From the NCBI GenBank assembly GCA_934630495.1, contig CAKTVW010000042.1, forward strand, positions 1 to 18,358: 18,358 bases of DNA, given 5' to 3'. Below the pieces are notes generated by a model. That model saw only the letters and a list, made by a program, of their open reading frames with translations. It was not told the origin of the DNA and did not search any database. Each line of letters opens with the position of its first letter. The stretch's first letter is position 1. This DNA is from an uncultured Oscillospiraceae bacterium. GTDB taxonomy: Bacteria; Bacillota; Clostridia; Oscillospirales; Oscillospiraceae. Shown piece by piece: positions 1-7,793 of this stretch. Position numbers and translations under genes: made by a program.

Positions 1-1175
1 TATTTTTTCCCCTTGCAGCCGAGGAACACGCTGCCGCAGTACAGCTCCGTGCCGTCGGCAAGCCCCTCATACCACTTCGAGGTATAGATGCTGGAGTCTT
101 CCATATCGGTCAGCGACTTGGGGAAGGTGAAGCTTTCGATGCCCGTGCAGTCATAAAGCGCCGTATCCTCCAGCGTAGTCAGGCCTTCGGGCAGAACAAG
201 GCTCGTCAGGCTTTCGCATTCGCGCAGGCCGCCGTCGCCGATGACCTTCAAGCCCTCGTGCAGCGTGATGGAGGTCATGCCGGTGCAGCCGGAAAATGCG
301 CTGTTGTCAATACGCTCGACGCTGCCGGGAATGTCCACAGAGGTCAGGGAGGCGCACTCATAGAACGCCGACGCGCCGATCAGCTTGACGCTCGACGGAA
401 TGGTCACGCCGGTGATGTCCGACCGCCAGAACGCCGACGCGCCGATGACCTTCACGGTGTCAGGGATGACCGGGGTCTTGCTCGTGCCCCTGTAGTCCAA
501 GAGCTGCCCCTGCCAGATGAAGAAGTCCGAGGCGCTGTCGTCATACAGCCACTGCTGGTGCAGCTCGCTGAGCTTTCCGGCAAAGGGGCCGACGCTGTAG
601 CCGGTCTTCTCGCCGAACGCGCCGCCGTGCAGGAAGGTGTTCTCGCCGCGGATGGTGATGTCGGACAGATTCTGGCACTTTGCGAAGGCGCCCCTGCCGA
701 TCTCCGTCACGCCGGCGGGAATGTCGATCTTTTGCAGGTAGTAGTTGTGGTAAAACGCATTTTTGCCGATGGTTTTCAGGCTCTGCGGCAGGACGATCTC
801 CTGCAGCTCAAAGTGGGTCTTCGCAGCCCAATCATCGCTGTCGTAGAATGCGCCGTCTGCGATGTATGTCACCGTTTCGGGCAGGACGACCTTGCGGACA
901 AAGATATTGGGGTAGCTGTAGCCCTCCTCGTTGTGAAAGCTTTGGATGCCCACGACGGTATAGCCGTCGATGGTCGAGGGGACGGTGACCTCCGCCTCAT
1001 AGCCGTAGTAAGCGGTGATCTCAATGGTCGTCGGTGAGACGAATGCGTAGGTAAAGCCGTAGCCTGTGTCGTCGGGCAGCTTTTCCTCGCCCGGGATGCC
1101 CGCCGCGCTCACCGCCGGCAGCAGCGAGAGCAGCATCGAAAGGGCGAGCAGCAGAGATAACAATGTTCTTTTCAT
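1..1175 (-). CDS. Secreted leucine-rich-repeat (BspA/LRR_5 type) protein, C-terminus cut by the window edge
   Basis: The reading frame is open from the ATG at 1175 down to base 1, giving about 391 residues with no stop, so the gene continues outside the window. AAGGAGG lies 4-5 bases before the ATG. Residues 1-25 form a signal peptide: MKR, then a Leu-rich core, then AVSA. From about residue 90 onward there are repeated units of the form V(T/K)-x-I-G-x-x-A-F-x-x-C-x-x-L with I-x-I-P linkers, which is the LRR_5 (BspA) pattern. Family members are surface or secreted proteins often linked to adhesion or host contact in gut and oral bacteria; no enzymatic motif is visible. It diverges from the regulator gene starting at 1389, with 213 bases between them. 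I found no convincing -35/-10 pair for it. Its full length and any cell-wall anchor or dockerin cannot be judged. Confidence 0.85.
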   Translation of the reverse strand, partial: MKRTLLSLLLALSMLLSLLPAVSAAGIPGEEKLPDDTGYGFTYAFVSPTTIEITAYYGYEAEVTVPSTIDGYTVVGIQSFHNEEGYSYPNIFVRKVVLPETVTYIADGAFYDSDDWAAKTHFELQEIVLPQSLKTIGKNAFYHNYYLQKIDIPAGVTEIGRGAFAKCQNLSDITIRGENTFLHGGAFGEKTGYSVGPFAGKLSELHQQWLYDDSASDFFIWQGQLLDYRGTSKTPVIPDTVKVIGASAFWRSDITGVTIPSSVKLIGASAFYECASLTSVDIPGSVERIDNSAFSGCTGMTSITLHEGLKVIGDGGLRECESLTSLVLPEGLTTLEDTALYDCTGIESFTFPKSLTDMEDSSIYTSKWYEGLADGTELYCGSVFLGCKGKK

Positions 1176-1327
1176 GGCGCCTCCTTGCAATTCGGAAATA
1201 TTTTGGTCCGCTCCGGCTCAATATACCGTAACTATGCGGAGCAAACCAGTCTACAAGGCTATCATACTATATTCTCCGCGATTTCCGGGAAAAATTTCCG
1301 TTTCGGCAATGACTTTTCGGAAACGCC

Positions 1328-1356
1328 TGTACAAGCGGCGCAAAATACGCTATACT
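1328..1356 (+). promoter_or_regulatory. Promoter of the double-HTH regulator gene
   Basis: The -35 is TGTACA (1328-1333, 4/6 to consensus) and the -10 is TATACT (1351-1356, 5/6), with a 17-base spacer. The start of transcription should be near 1363, leaving a leader of about 25 bases before the ATG at 1389. This short leader supports the 1389 start over the longer open frame that begins at 1185. Confidence 0.65.
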
Positions 1357-1361
1357 TGTAC
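1329..1361. promoter_or_regulatory. Inverted repeat overlapping the -35 and -10: candidate operator
   Basis: GTACAAG (1329-1335) and CTTGTAC (1355-1361) are perfect inverted repeats whose starts lie 26 bases apart. The left arm covers the -35 and the right arm covers the end of the -10. Placement over the promoter of an HTH gene suggests autoregulation. The half-site spacing of about 2.5 helical turns is an inference about dimer or tandem-domain binding. Confidence 0.5.
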
Positions 1362-1388
1362 CAATACCACCCCACGGGAGGCTGCAAC

Positions 1389-3128
1389 ATGAAATTTTCA
1401 CAAGCGCTTTCGACACAAATGGAACACTGCGACTGCACGGCACGGGAGCTGGCACGGAACTGCGGGCTTTCCGCCGCGACGATCAGCCGCTTCCGCTCCG
1501 GCGAACGCACACCAAATCGAGACGATCTGGAGCGACTGATCGCGGGCCTTGCCGCCGTATCCGCACAGCGGGGCCGTCCTTTGGCAGAGGAATCGCTGCG
1601 CGAGGCGTTTTTTGCCTGCACCGACCTGCGCCTGTTTGACGCTGAGGCACTGCGGGCGAATCTCAACCGCCTGCTCGGTGCTCTGCCGGTCAGCACGGCG
1701 GAGCTTTCCAAGGCGATCAGCTACGACCCGTCGTTTTTATCGCGCGTGCGCAACGGTCAGCGCTCCCCCGCCGACCCCGAAAAATTCTGCGCGGACGTGG
1801 CGCGGTTTCTTGTGCGGCGCTTCGACGACGAAAAGGGCATCGCCGCCGTCGCGGCGCTGATCGGTATTCCAACGGAAGCTTTGGCGGGCGAAGCGGCCTA
1901 TTACGCCGCCGTGGTCCGATGGCTTACCGGCGGAGCGGCCTCCGACAGTGCCAAGGACGGTCAGGAGGGTACGGTTTCGGCGTTTTTGCAGGCGCTCGAC
2001 AGCTTCGACCTCAACGAATACATCCGCGCCATTCACTTTGACGAGCTGAAAACGCCGAGCCTTCCCTTCTCGCTCCCCTCCTCCCACGTCTATCGCGGCG
2101 TAGAGGAGATGAAAAAGGGCGAGCTGGACTTTTTTAAGGCCACCGTCCTGTCCCGTTCCGACCGTCCGGTGCTGCTGTACAGCGATATGCCGATGGAAGA
2201 TATGGCGACTGACCTCGATTTTTCCAAAAAATATATGTTCGGGCTGGCGCTGCTGCTGAAAAAGGGCCTGCATCTGAACATTATCCACGACCTCAACCGC
2301 CCATTCAACGAGCTGATGCTGGGATTGGAGAGTCACATTCCGCTTTATATGACCGGCCAAATTTCGCCATATTACCTCAAGGACGCGCCGAACACGGTGT
2401 TCTGCCACTTTCTGAAGGTTTCCGGTGCGGCGGCGCTGGCCGGTGAGTGCATTGCCGGGCATCATGAGGGCGGCATGTACTATCTGACCAAGGGAAAAAA
2501 CGATCTTGCCTACTATCAGCAGCGGGCGGCGGACCTTCTCAGCCGTGCAAGGCCGCTGATGGACATCTATCGTGAGCCGATGCGCAGCGCGTTGGACGCT
2601 TTCTTACAGACGGATACGGAGGTTGCCGGGCGGCGTCGGGGTCTGCTGAGTGCGCCGCCCATCTACACGGCAAGTGAAGCATTTTTGACCGCGTTTTTAG
2701 ACAAGCGAAGCATTTCCGCGAAGGAAAAGCAGGCGATCCTTGCCTTTGCCGCACAGCAGCGGAATCGTTTTGCGCAGTGCATGGCGCACGGCGAAGTCCG
2801 CGACGAGCTGCCGCGCCTCACGGCGGGGGAATTTGCCGCCGCACCGGTGTCTCTGTCGCTCTCGGAGCTGTTCTTCGAGCGCGATCTGGTCTATACGTAC
2901 GAGGAATACTGCGAGCATCTGCGCCTGACCGAGGAGGCCGCCGCGCAGAACGAGCATTACGACGTGATCTTTACAAACGATAAGGGCTTTTGCAACATCA
3001 ACATCGTTATCCGCGAGGGCAAATGGGCAATGGTGTCGAAAAACAAAGCCCCTGTTATTCATTTCGTCATCCGGCACCCCACGCTCCGTCAGGCAATTGA
3101 GGATATGATCCTCCCGGTCGTGGAATAA
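1389..3128 (+). CDS. Transcriptional regulator with two HTH (XRE-like) motifs and a large unassigned domain
   Basis: This is a 579-residue protein. ATG 1389 is chosen because GGGAGG (1376-1381) sits 7 bases upstream and a promoter lies just before it. Two helix-turn-helix segments are visible. The first is at residues 17-42 (TARELARNCGLSAATISRF...). The second, at residues 101-127 (VSTAELSKAISYDPSFLSRV...), has the same layout, including the closing R/N-G-x-R-(T/S)-P. Residues about 230-579 carry no domain I can name. Its most conserved-looking blocks are DRPVLLYSDMPME (258-270), KKGLHLNIIHDLNRPFNE (291-308) and IPLYMTGQISPYYL (317-330). From memory, similar IIH...PLYMTG...PYY blocks occur in uncharacterised Firmicute HTH proteins; this was not checked. 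There is no membrane segment or receiver domain, so it is probably a cytoplasmic one-component sensor. It diverges from the LRR gene, a possible target. Confidence 0.75.
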   Translation: MKFSQALSTQMEHCDCTARELARNCGLSAATISRFRSGERTPNRDDLERLIAGLAAVSAQRGRPLAEESLREAFFACTDLRLFDAEALRANLNRLLGALPVSTAELSKAISYDPSFLSRVRNGQRSPADPEKFCADVARFLVRRFDDEKGIAAVAALIGIPTEALAGEAAYYAAVVRWLTGGAASDSAKDGQEGTVSAFLQALDSFDLNEYIRAIHFDELKTPSLPFSLPSSHVYRGVEEMKKGELDFFKATVLSRSDRPVLLYSDMPMEDMATDLDFSKKYMFGLALLLKKGLHLNIIHDLNRPFNELMLGLESHIPLYMTGQISPYYLKDAPNTVFCHFLKVSGAAALAGECIAGHHEGGMYYLTKGKNDLAYYQQRAADLLSRARPLMDIYREPMRSALDAFLQTDTEVAGRRRGLLSAPPIYTASEAFLTAFLDKRSISAKEKQAILAFAAQQRNRFAQCMAHGEVRDELPRLTAGEFAAAPVSLSLSELFFERDLVYTYEEYCEHLRLTEEAAAQNEHYDVIFTNDKGFCNINIVIREGKWAMVSKNKAPVIHFVIRHPTLRQAIEDMILPVVE

Positions 3129-3191
3129 GGACCGTTTTGCCCGCCCTTCGAGGCATTAAAAGGCCCTTAATCAGATAATTCATATTGTATC

Positions 3192-3222
3192 AAAAAGGAG
3201 CGTCGATTAAGATCGGCGCTCC
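3192..3222 (-). terminator. Intrinsic terminator of the sugar operon, after malQ
   Basis: An 11-bp stem (arms 3197-3207 and 3212-3222, one G-T wobble, loop 3208-3211) lies 20 bases beyond the MalQ stop codon. On the minus strand it is followed by TTTTT (3196-3192). It also lies about 70 bases after the convergent regulator gene, but the plus strand has no T-tract after the stem, so it should work mainly for the minus strand. Confidence 0.85.
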
Positions 3223-3241
3223 TCAGCTTCTTCTATTCGCA

Positions 3242-4714
3242 TTAGCGTTCGTAAAGCTGCGTCAGGCGAAGAATGTGTGCGGCAAGCTTTTCGTCGGCCG
3301 CACCGTGCTCCATGCGCCAGCTCCAGTTTTTTTCGCTGAGCGTTCCCGGCTCGTTCATCCGCGCGGATGCTCCGAGCGCAAGATAGTCCTGCATTTGCAC
3401 GATAAACGTGTCCGCCACGCTCGCCATTCCCGCACTGATGATCGCCTCGCGAAGCTCCTCTTTGCCACGCGCCCGCAGATATTCGCAGGCAAATTGCAGA
3501 TTCTCCTGCGGCGCATTCGCGATCCACTGCTCCAGCGTCTCGTTATCATGCGTTCCGGTGTAGCAGATGCAGTTCTTTTCATAGCGGTGCGGAAGATAAT
3601 TGCTCGGCTCACGCGGGTCGAAGGCAAATTCAAACACCTTCATGCCCGGATAGCCGGAATCACGCTGCAAGCGGATCACGTCCTCCGTCAAGAAGCCCAA
3701 GTCCTCTGCGATCAGGCGCAGATCCGGAAAAACCTCGTGCAGGCGATCGACAAAGCTGTGGTCCGGTCCCTTTACCCAACGTCCGTTGCGCGCCGTTGCA
3801 TCGCCGAACGGCACCGCCCAATAGCTCTCCAATCCGCGGAAATGGTCGAGGCGGATCACGTCAAACAGCTTTGCCGCGCCGCGAATGCGTTCCATCCACC
3901 AAGCATAGCCGTCGCTGCGCATCAGTTCCCAGTCATAGAGCGGATTGCCCCAGAGCTGTCCATCTGCGGAAAAGGCATCCGGCGGACACCCCGCGACCTC
4001 GGTCGGCGTTCCGTGCTCGTCCAACTGAAACAGTCCCGGATTCGCCCATACGTCGCAGGAATCATACGGCACATAGATCGGCAGATCACCGATGATCTCC
4101 ATACCGAGGCTTCTGACGTACTTATGCAGCGCGTCCCACTGCCGATAGAACAAAAATTGCAGATAGATAAAGAAATTGACATCCTCTGCCAGCACAACGG
4201 CATACGTCTCCGCCGCGCCGGGACGGCGCAGGCGAATTTCCTCCGGCCATGTGTCCCACGAATGCATTTCATGCGAACGCTTGAGCGCCATAAAGAGCGC
4301 GTAATCCTCTACCCACGGGTTCTCCCTACGGAAGAGCCGAATCGCCTCTTCGTCACGGTCACGGCCGCGCAGATAGGCCCGATACAGGAGGTCAAAACGA
4401 ACGCGGAACTGAAAGCCGTAGTCCACGCGATCGGTATGGCCGGTCCAATCGATCTCGTCCAGCTCTGCCTGCAGCAGCAGGCCGTCCTCGACCAGAAGGT
4501 CGGGGTCAATAAAATACGGGTTGCCCGCAAAGGTGCTGAACGACTGATAGGGGCTGTCGCCGTAGCTGGTCGGGCCGATGGGCAAAAGCTGCCAGTAATG
4601 CTGGCCCGCCGAATGCAGGAAATCCGCGAAACGGTAAGCCTCTTTTCCCAAGGTCCCGATGCCATAGGGCGACGGAAGCGAAGAAATATGCATCAGAATG
4701 CCGGAACTTCTCAT
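3242..4714 (-). CDS. malQ: 4-alpha-glucanotransferase (amylomaltase, GH77)
   Basis: This 490-residue protein is a normal length for bacterial MalQ. It moves alpha-1,4-glucan chains between maltodextrins, releasing glucose, in the cytoplasm. N-terminal block SSGILMHISSLPSPYGIGTLG and motif LPIGPTSYGDSPYQ are typical. The catalytic aspartate is D290 in IRLDHFRG, the acid/base is E337 in LIAEDLG, and the third carboxylate is D390 in TGTHDNET. Spacing matches the family (D293/E340/D395 in Thermus amylomaltase). The ATG at 4714 is preferred over an upstream in-frame ATG at 4771 because homology starts here and AAAGAGAG precedes it, though this is a weak ribosome site. It is the last gene of the transporter operon, 104 bases after the LacI-type gene. 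No signal peptide is present. Confidence 0.95.
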   Translation of the reverse strand: MRSSGILMHISSLPSPYGIGTLGKEAYRFADFLHSAGQHYWQLLPIGPTSYGDSPYQSFSTFAGNPYFIDPDLLVEDGLLLQAELDEIDWTGHTDRVDYGFQFRVRFDLLYRAYLRGRDRDEEAIRLFRRENPWVEDYALFMALKRSHEMHSWDTWPEEIRLRRPGAAETYAVVLAEDVNFFIYLQFLFYRQWDALHKYVRSLGMEIIGDLPIYVPYDSCDVWANPGLFQLDEHGTPTEVAGCPPDAFSADGQLWGNPLYDWELMRSDGYAWWMERIRGAAKLFDVIRLDHFRGLESYWAVPFGDATARNGRWVKGPDHSFVDRLHEVFPDLRLIAEDLGFLTEDVIRLQRDSGYPGMKVFEFAFDPREPSNYLPHRYEKNCICYTGTHDNETLEQWIANAPQENLQFACEYLRARGKEELREAIISAGMASVADTFIVQMQDYLALGASARMNEPGTLSEKNWSWRMEHGAADEKLAAHILRLTQLYER

Positions 4715-4730
4715 GATCGTACTCTCTTTC

Positions 4731-4749
4731 TGCCCCGCTCGTCGGGGCA
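4731..4749 (-). other. Hairpin in front of malQ
   Basis: TGCCCCG (4731-4737) and CGGGGCA (4743-4749) form a 7-bp GC-rich stem with a 5-base loop, ending 16 bases before the malQ ATG. No T-tract follows on either strand, so it is not a terminator. It may stabilise the 5' end of the malQ message or affect its translation; this is inference. Confidence 0.4.
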
Positions 4750-4818
4750 AGGATAATTTGCGCGTCTGCACAGGCCCGATCGCCGGATGCGCGGACCACC
4801 GCTATGCTTTCCCGCTGT

Positions 4819-5826
4819 TCAGCGCGCTTTCACCGCCGCTACGCTCTCCCGCCGCTCCAGCGTAAAGGGTACGCTCTCGTGAACGGCAGGCCCGCGCCCC
4901 TCGATGCTGCGCATCAGGAGCTTTGCGCCGCGAACGGCAAGCTCGTCGACGGACTGCCTGACGGTCGTGATCTGCGGCAGGAAATAGTCGCTGAGCTGCA
5001 AGCCGTCAAAACCGCAGACGGAGATATCCTCCGGGACGCGGCAGCCCGCGTCACGAAGTGCGCGGATCGCGCCGATCGCCATCACATCGGCCATGGCAAA
5101 GATCGCAGTAACGTCGGTCTTCTTTTCAAGGATGCGTTTCGTAGTGGCATAGCCGCCCTCGTAGGAATACAGCGCCGCTTCCCGCGCAACGGGACCGGCA
5201 ATGCCGTTTCGCAGCATCGCCTGCACACAGCCCTGCAGGCGCATCCGGGAGGTATCGGAGATCGTCGGGTCGCCGCCGATCACCGCAATGCTGCGGTGTC
5301 CCTGCTCGATCAGATAGGAGACCGCGCAGTCGGCAGCGGCAACGTCGTCGGTAAAAACGCTGGAAAGGTTTGAAAAATGCAGCTCGGAGGCGTTGTCCGT
5401 CAGCAGGAGTGAGGGAACGCTGATCTGCGAAAAGGCAGGCTCAAAATTGCAGCAGTTTCCGCCAAGGAACATCAGGCCCTGCGGCTTTTTGATTGTGCAG
5501 AGATGGATCGCGCGGCGTACCTCGTCCTCCTGCTCGTCGAAGTAGTCTACCGTCATATTGTAGCTGGTAGCGGCAAAGACCGCCTGCAGGCGTTCAAGAA
5601 TGGACGCAAACAGCTCGTTCCGCCGTCCCTTGACAAGCACGAGAATGCCTTCGTTTTTCTGCTGCTTGAGGTTTTTGGCGTTTTCGTTCCGTTCAAAGCC
5701 GAAGCGCTCGATCGCCGCAGTGATCTCGCGTCTGGCCTTGTCGCTGACATTGGGATGATGGTTCAGGACGCGGGAGATCGTGCCGACGGAATAGCCTGTC
5801 TCTCGGGACAGGTCCTTGATCGTCAT
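4819..5826 (-). CDS. LacI-family transcriptional regulator of the sugar operon
   Basis: A 335-residue protein with the LacI N-terminus (TIKDLSRETGYSVGTISRVLNHHPNVS, residues 2-28) forming the helix-turn-helix. A hinge region follows (ENAKNLKQQKNEG, about 48-60), then a periplasmic-binding-protein-like effector domain with GHRSIAVIGGDP, AIFAMADVMAIGAIRALRDAG and the typical VCGFDG block near the end. Such proteins bind a sugar and release, or occasionally tighten onto, a palindromic operator. Its ATG shares one base with the stop codon of the upstream permease (TGATG), so it is co-translated with the transporter. The best operator candidate is at 9085-9100. The inducer is unknown; malto-oligosaccharides are likely because malQ lies next door. 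Confidence 0.92.
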   Translation of the reverse strand: MTIKDLSRETGYSVGTISRVLNHHPNVSDKARREITAAIERFGFERNENAKNLKQQKNEGILVLVKGRRNELFASILERLQAVFAATSYNMTVDYFDEQEDEVRRAIHLCTIKKPQGLMFLGGNCCNFEPAFSQISVPSLLLTDNASELHFSNLSSVFTDDVAAADCAVSYLIEQGHRSIAVIGGDPTISDTSRMRLQGCVQAMLRNGIAGPVAREAALYSYEGGYATTKRILEKKTDVTAIFAMADVMAIGAIRALRDAGCRVPEDISVCGFDGLQLSDYFLPQITTVRQSVDELAVRGAKLLMRSIEGRGPAVHESVPFTLERRESVAAVKAR

Positions 5827-6695
5827 CAGCCCTTCACCGCACCGGCGGCGACGCCCTTAATGATGTGCTTCTGGCACAGGAGATAGACAATAATGATCGG
5901 CAGGATGCTGAGCATGATGATCGCCATGGTCGCGCCGAGGTCGACCGTTCCGTAGCTGCCCTTGAGGTACTGCACATGGATCGGCAGCGTGCGGTATTTG
6001 GTAATATCGAGGACCAGATACGGCAGGAGGTAGTCATTCCAGACCCACATCAGCTCCAGAATGCCGACCGAGATCAGGCTCGGCTTCAGCATCGGCAGAA
6101 CAACAAGGAAGAACGTGCGCACGGGGCCGCAGCCGTCAATGGCCGCCGCTTCTTCAATCTCGAGCGGGAGATTTTTTACGAAGCCCGTGAACATAAAGAT
6201 CGCCAAGCCCGCGCCGAAGCCGAGGTAGATCACCGGGATCGACCACGGCGTATTCAGATGAAGCTCCTTTGCGGTGCTCGTCAGGGTAAACATGACCATC
6301 TGGAACGGGACGATCATGGAAAACAGGCATAGATAATAGAAAAACTTTGCAAATTTGCTCTGGACGCGGACGATGTACCAAGCGGCCATGGAGCAACAGA
6401 CGAGGATCAGCGCCGTGGAAGCGACGGAGATCAGCAGGCTGTAGGCGGCGGATTTCAAGATAGGATAGTTGCCGAAGGTCATACCCGTGGCATAGTTGTC
6501 CATACCGGCAAAGGATTCCGAGTTCGGCAGGGCAAACAGGCTCGTGTTGATTGCGCCATTGGTCTTAAAGGAGTTGATCAGCACCTCGACGACCGGCATC
6601 ACCCATGCGATACAGAGGATCGCAAAGGCGATCGTCAGGAACGTACTGCCGACAGAATACTTTCTGTGCTTGCGAAGCTTTGTTTTCGTAGACAT
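5826..6695 (-). CDS. Carbohydrate ABC transporter permease, MalG type (CUT1)
   Basis: A 289-residue membrane protein with about six hydrophobic segments, the first at residues 16-38 (TFLTIAFAILCIAWVMPVVEV). The EAA loop that docks with the ATPase is EEAAAIDGCGPVRTFFLVVLPMLKP in the C-terminal half. Its length and its place after a MalF-type partner fit the MalG class. The ATG overlaps the previous stop codon (TAATG) and has a strong AAAGGAGG site. It forms the inner-membrane channel with the product of 6695-7606, receiving sugar from the lipoprotein at 7794-9047. The exact substrate cannot be read from the permease itself. Confidence 0.93.
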   Translation of the reverse strand: MSTKTKLRKHRKYSVGSTFLTIAFAILCIAWVMPVVEVLINSFKTNGAINTSLFALPNSESFAGMDNYATGMTFGNYPILKSAAYSLLISVASTALILVCCSMAAWYIVRVQSKFAKFFYYLCLFSMIVPFQMVMFTLTSTAKELHLNTPWSIPVIYLGFGAGLAIFMFTGFVKNLPLEIEEAAAIDGCGPVRTFFLVVLPMLKPSLISVGILELMWVWNDYLLPYLVLDITKYRTLPIHVQYLKGSYGTVDLGATMAIIMLSILPIIIVYLLCQKHIIKGVAAGAVKG

Positions 6696-7606
6696 TATTG
6701 CTGGACCTCCTTTCGGCTGGTCGCTCTCTGCTGAAGGATCGCGAGGACCGCGACAAGGAGGAAGAAAATGACCGCCTTCGCCTGAGCGACACCGTGATAA
6801 TTCTTATTGATGCTGTAGGTGGAATAAATGTTCAGCGCGAGCAGCTCGGTGGCATTGATCTTGGTCGTTGCGTCGACCATGGTGCTCGGCATACCGCCCG
6901 TCAGTGCAAGGTTCTGGTCGAACAGCTTAAAGCCGTTGGTAAGCGTCAGGAAGGTACATGTCGCAATGGAGGGCATGACGTTCGGAATGATTACGCGGAA
7001 GAGCGTCTGGCGGCCATTCGCGCCGTCGATTCTTGCCGCCTCGAGCATATCCTCGGAAACAGCCTGCAGACCCGCAATGTAAATAATCATCATATAGCCG
7101 ATCTGCTGCCACGCGACCAGAATGACCAGTCCCCAGAAGCCGTAGGTGGCGTTGGCGGTCAAATAGGTGGCATAGTGCTTCAGGATGGCGTCGAAGATCA
7201 TGCTCCAGATATAGCCCAGCACGACGCCGCCGATCAGGTTCGGCATAAAGAAGACCGTGCGGAACAAATTCGAGCCGCGCATCTTCTGCGTCAATGCATA
7301 GGCGATGGTGAACGCCAGCACATTGATAAGAATGATCGTCACGATCGCAAACGCGGCCGTATTCTTAAAGGCATTCCAGAAGCCCGCGTCCGTCCAGATC
7401 TTCGCATAATTCGTAAAACCGATCCACTTTGCGTCGGAGGGCACGTTGAAATTGCAAAAGGACAGATAAATGCCCTGCATGAACGGCCAGACAAAACCTA
7501 CGCAAAAGGCAGCAAAGACCGGCAGCAAAAACAGCGGCGCCCAGCGCTTGATGGGTTTGCGGAGCAGCGCGCCGTTTGCGCCGACCATGGACGCTTTTTT
7601 ACCCAT
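6695..7606 (-). CDS. Carbohydrate ABC transporter permease, MalF type (CUT1)
   Basis: A 303-residue membrane protein. The N-terminus is cytoplasmic and basic, followed by a hydrophobic segment from about residue 21 (WAPLFLLPVFAAFCVGFVWPFMQG). The EAA loop is EAARIDGANGRQTLFRVIIPNVMPS. It lacks the large periplasmic loop of enterobacterial MalF, as is usual in Firmicutes. The ATG at 7606 follows a GAGGGGG ribosome site. It lies 187 bases after the binding-protein gene, separated by three hairpins, and overlaps the next permease by one base. Confidence 0.93.
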   Translation of the reverse strand: MGKKASMVGANGALLRKPIKRWAPLFLLPVFAAFCVGFVWPFMQGIYLSFCNFNVPSDAKWIGFTNYAKIWTDAGFWNAFKNTAAFAIVTIILINVLAFTIAYALTQKMRGSNLFRTVFFMPNLIGGVVLGYIWSMIFDAILKHYATYLTANATYGFWGLVILVAWQQIGYMMIIYIAGLQAVSEDMLEAARIDGANGRQTLFRVIIPNVMPSIATCTFLTLTNGFKLFDQNLALTGGMPSTMVDATTKINATELLALNIYSTYSINKNYHGVAQAKAVIFFLLVAVLAILQQRATSRKEVQQ

Positions 7607-7637
7607 TTGAGATCCCCCTCTTTCTTTTTTTCGTGCA

Positions 7638-7661
7638 GGGCGTCAGCATTCGCTGGTGCCC
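7638..7661. other. Hairpin 1 between the binding protein and permease genes
   Basis: GGGCGTCAGC (7638-7647) can pair with GCTGGTGCCC (7652-7661) around a 4-base loop. Two positions are G-T wobbles on the plus strand, so in the operon (minus) transcript they are mismatches. This is the weakest of the three hairpins. Confidence 0.35.
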
Positions 7662-7698
7662 TTTCTTGAGAAAACGCGTTCGGAGCTTTCTCAAGAAA
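7662..7698. repeat. Hairpin 2: perfect 12-bp inverted repeat
   Basis: TTTCTTGAGAAA (7662-7673) and TTTCTCAAGAAA (7687-7698) are perfect inverted repeats around a 13-base loop. The arms are AT-rich and no T-tract follows, so it is not a standard terminator. In the operon message it forms a second stem between the binding-protein and permease cistrons. Confidence 0.6.
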
Positions 7699-7730
7699 AG
7701 ACATCAAAAGCCGCGGCGACTCTGCGAATT

Positions 7731-7758
7731 TCAAAAGGGGCGGGCACTTGCCCGCCCC
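7731..7758 (-). terminator. Terminator-like hairpin directly after the binding-protein gene
   Basis: GGGGCGGGCA (7737-7746) and TGCCCGCCCC (7749-7758) are perfect 10-bp arms, effectively a GC-rich stem with a 4-base loop. On the minus strand it is followed by TTTTGAAATT. It lies 36 bases beyond the binding-protein stop. A leaky terminator or 3' stabiliser here would give more binding protein than permease, as is common in ABC sugar operons. Confidence 0.75.
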
Positions 7759-7793
7759 TCCGATCGTTATATGATCTATTGCAGCTTCAGCTC

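Noticed and set aside
258..1037. 259-codon plus-strand open frame
   Set aside because: It is antisense to the LRR gene, which reads continuously from a signal peptide through regular repeats.
1185..1388. 68-codon N-terminal extension of the double-HTH regulator
   Set aside because: The promoter and ribosome site lie inside this stretch, and the predicted residues are atypical; ATG 1389 is the better start.
3185..4756. 523-codon plus-strand open frame
   Set aside because: It lies antisense to malQ, whose catalytic residues are all present. The frame's composition is that of a mirror of GC-rich codons, with no family resemblance or ribosome site.
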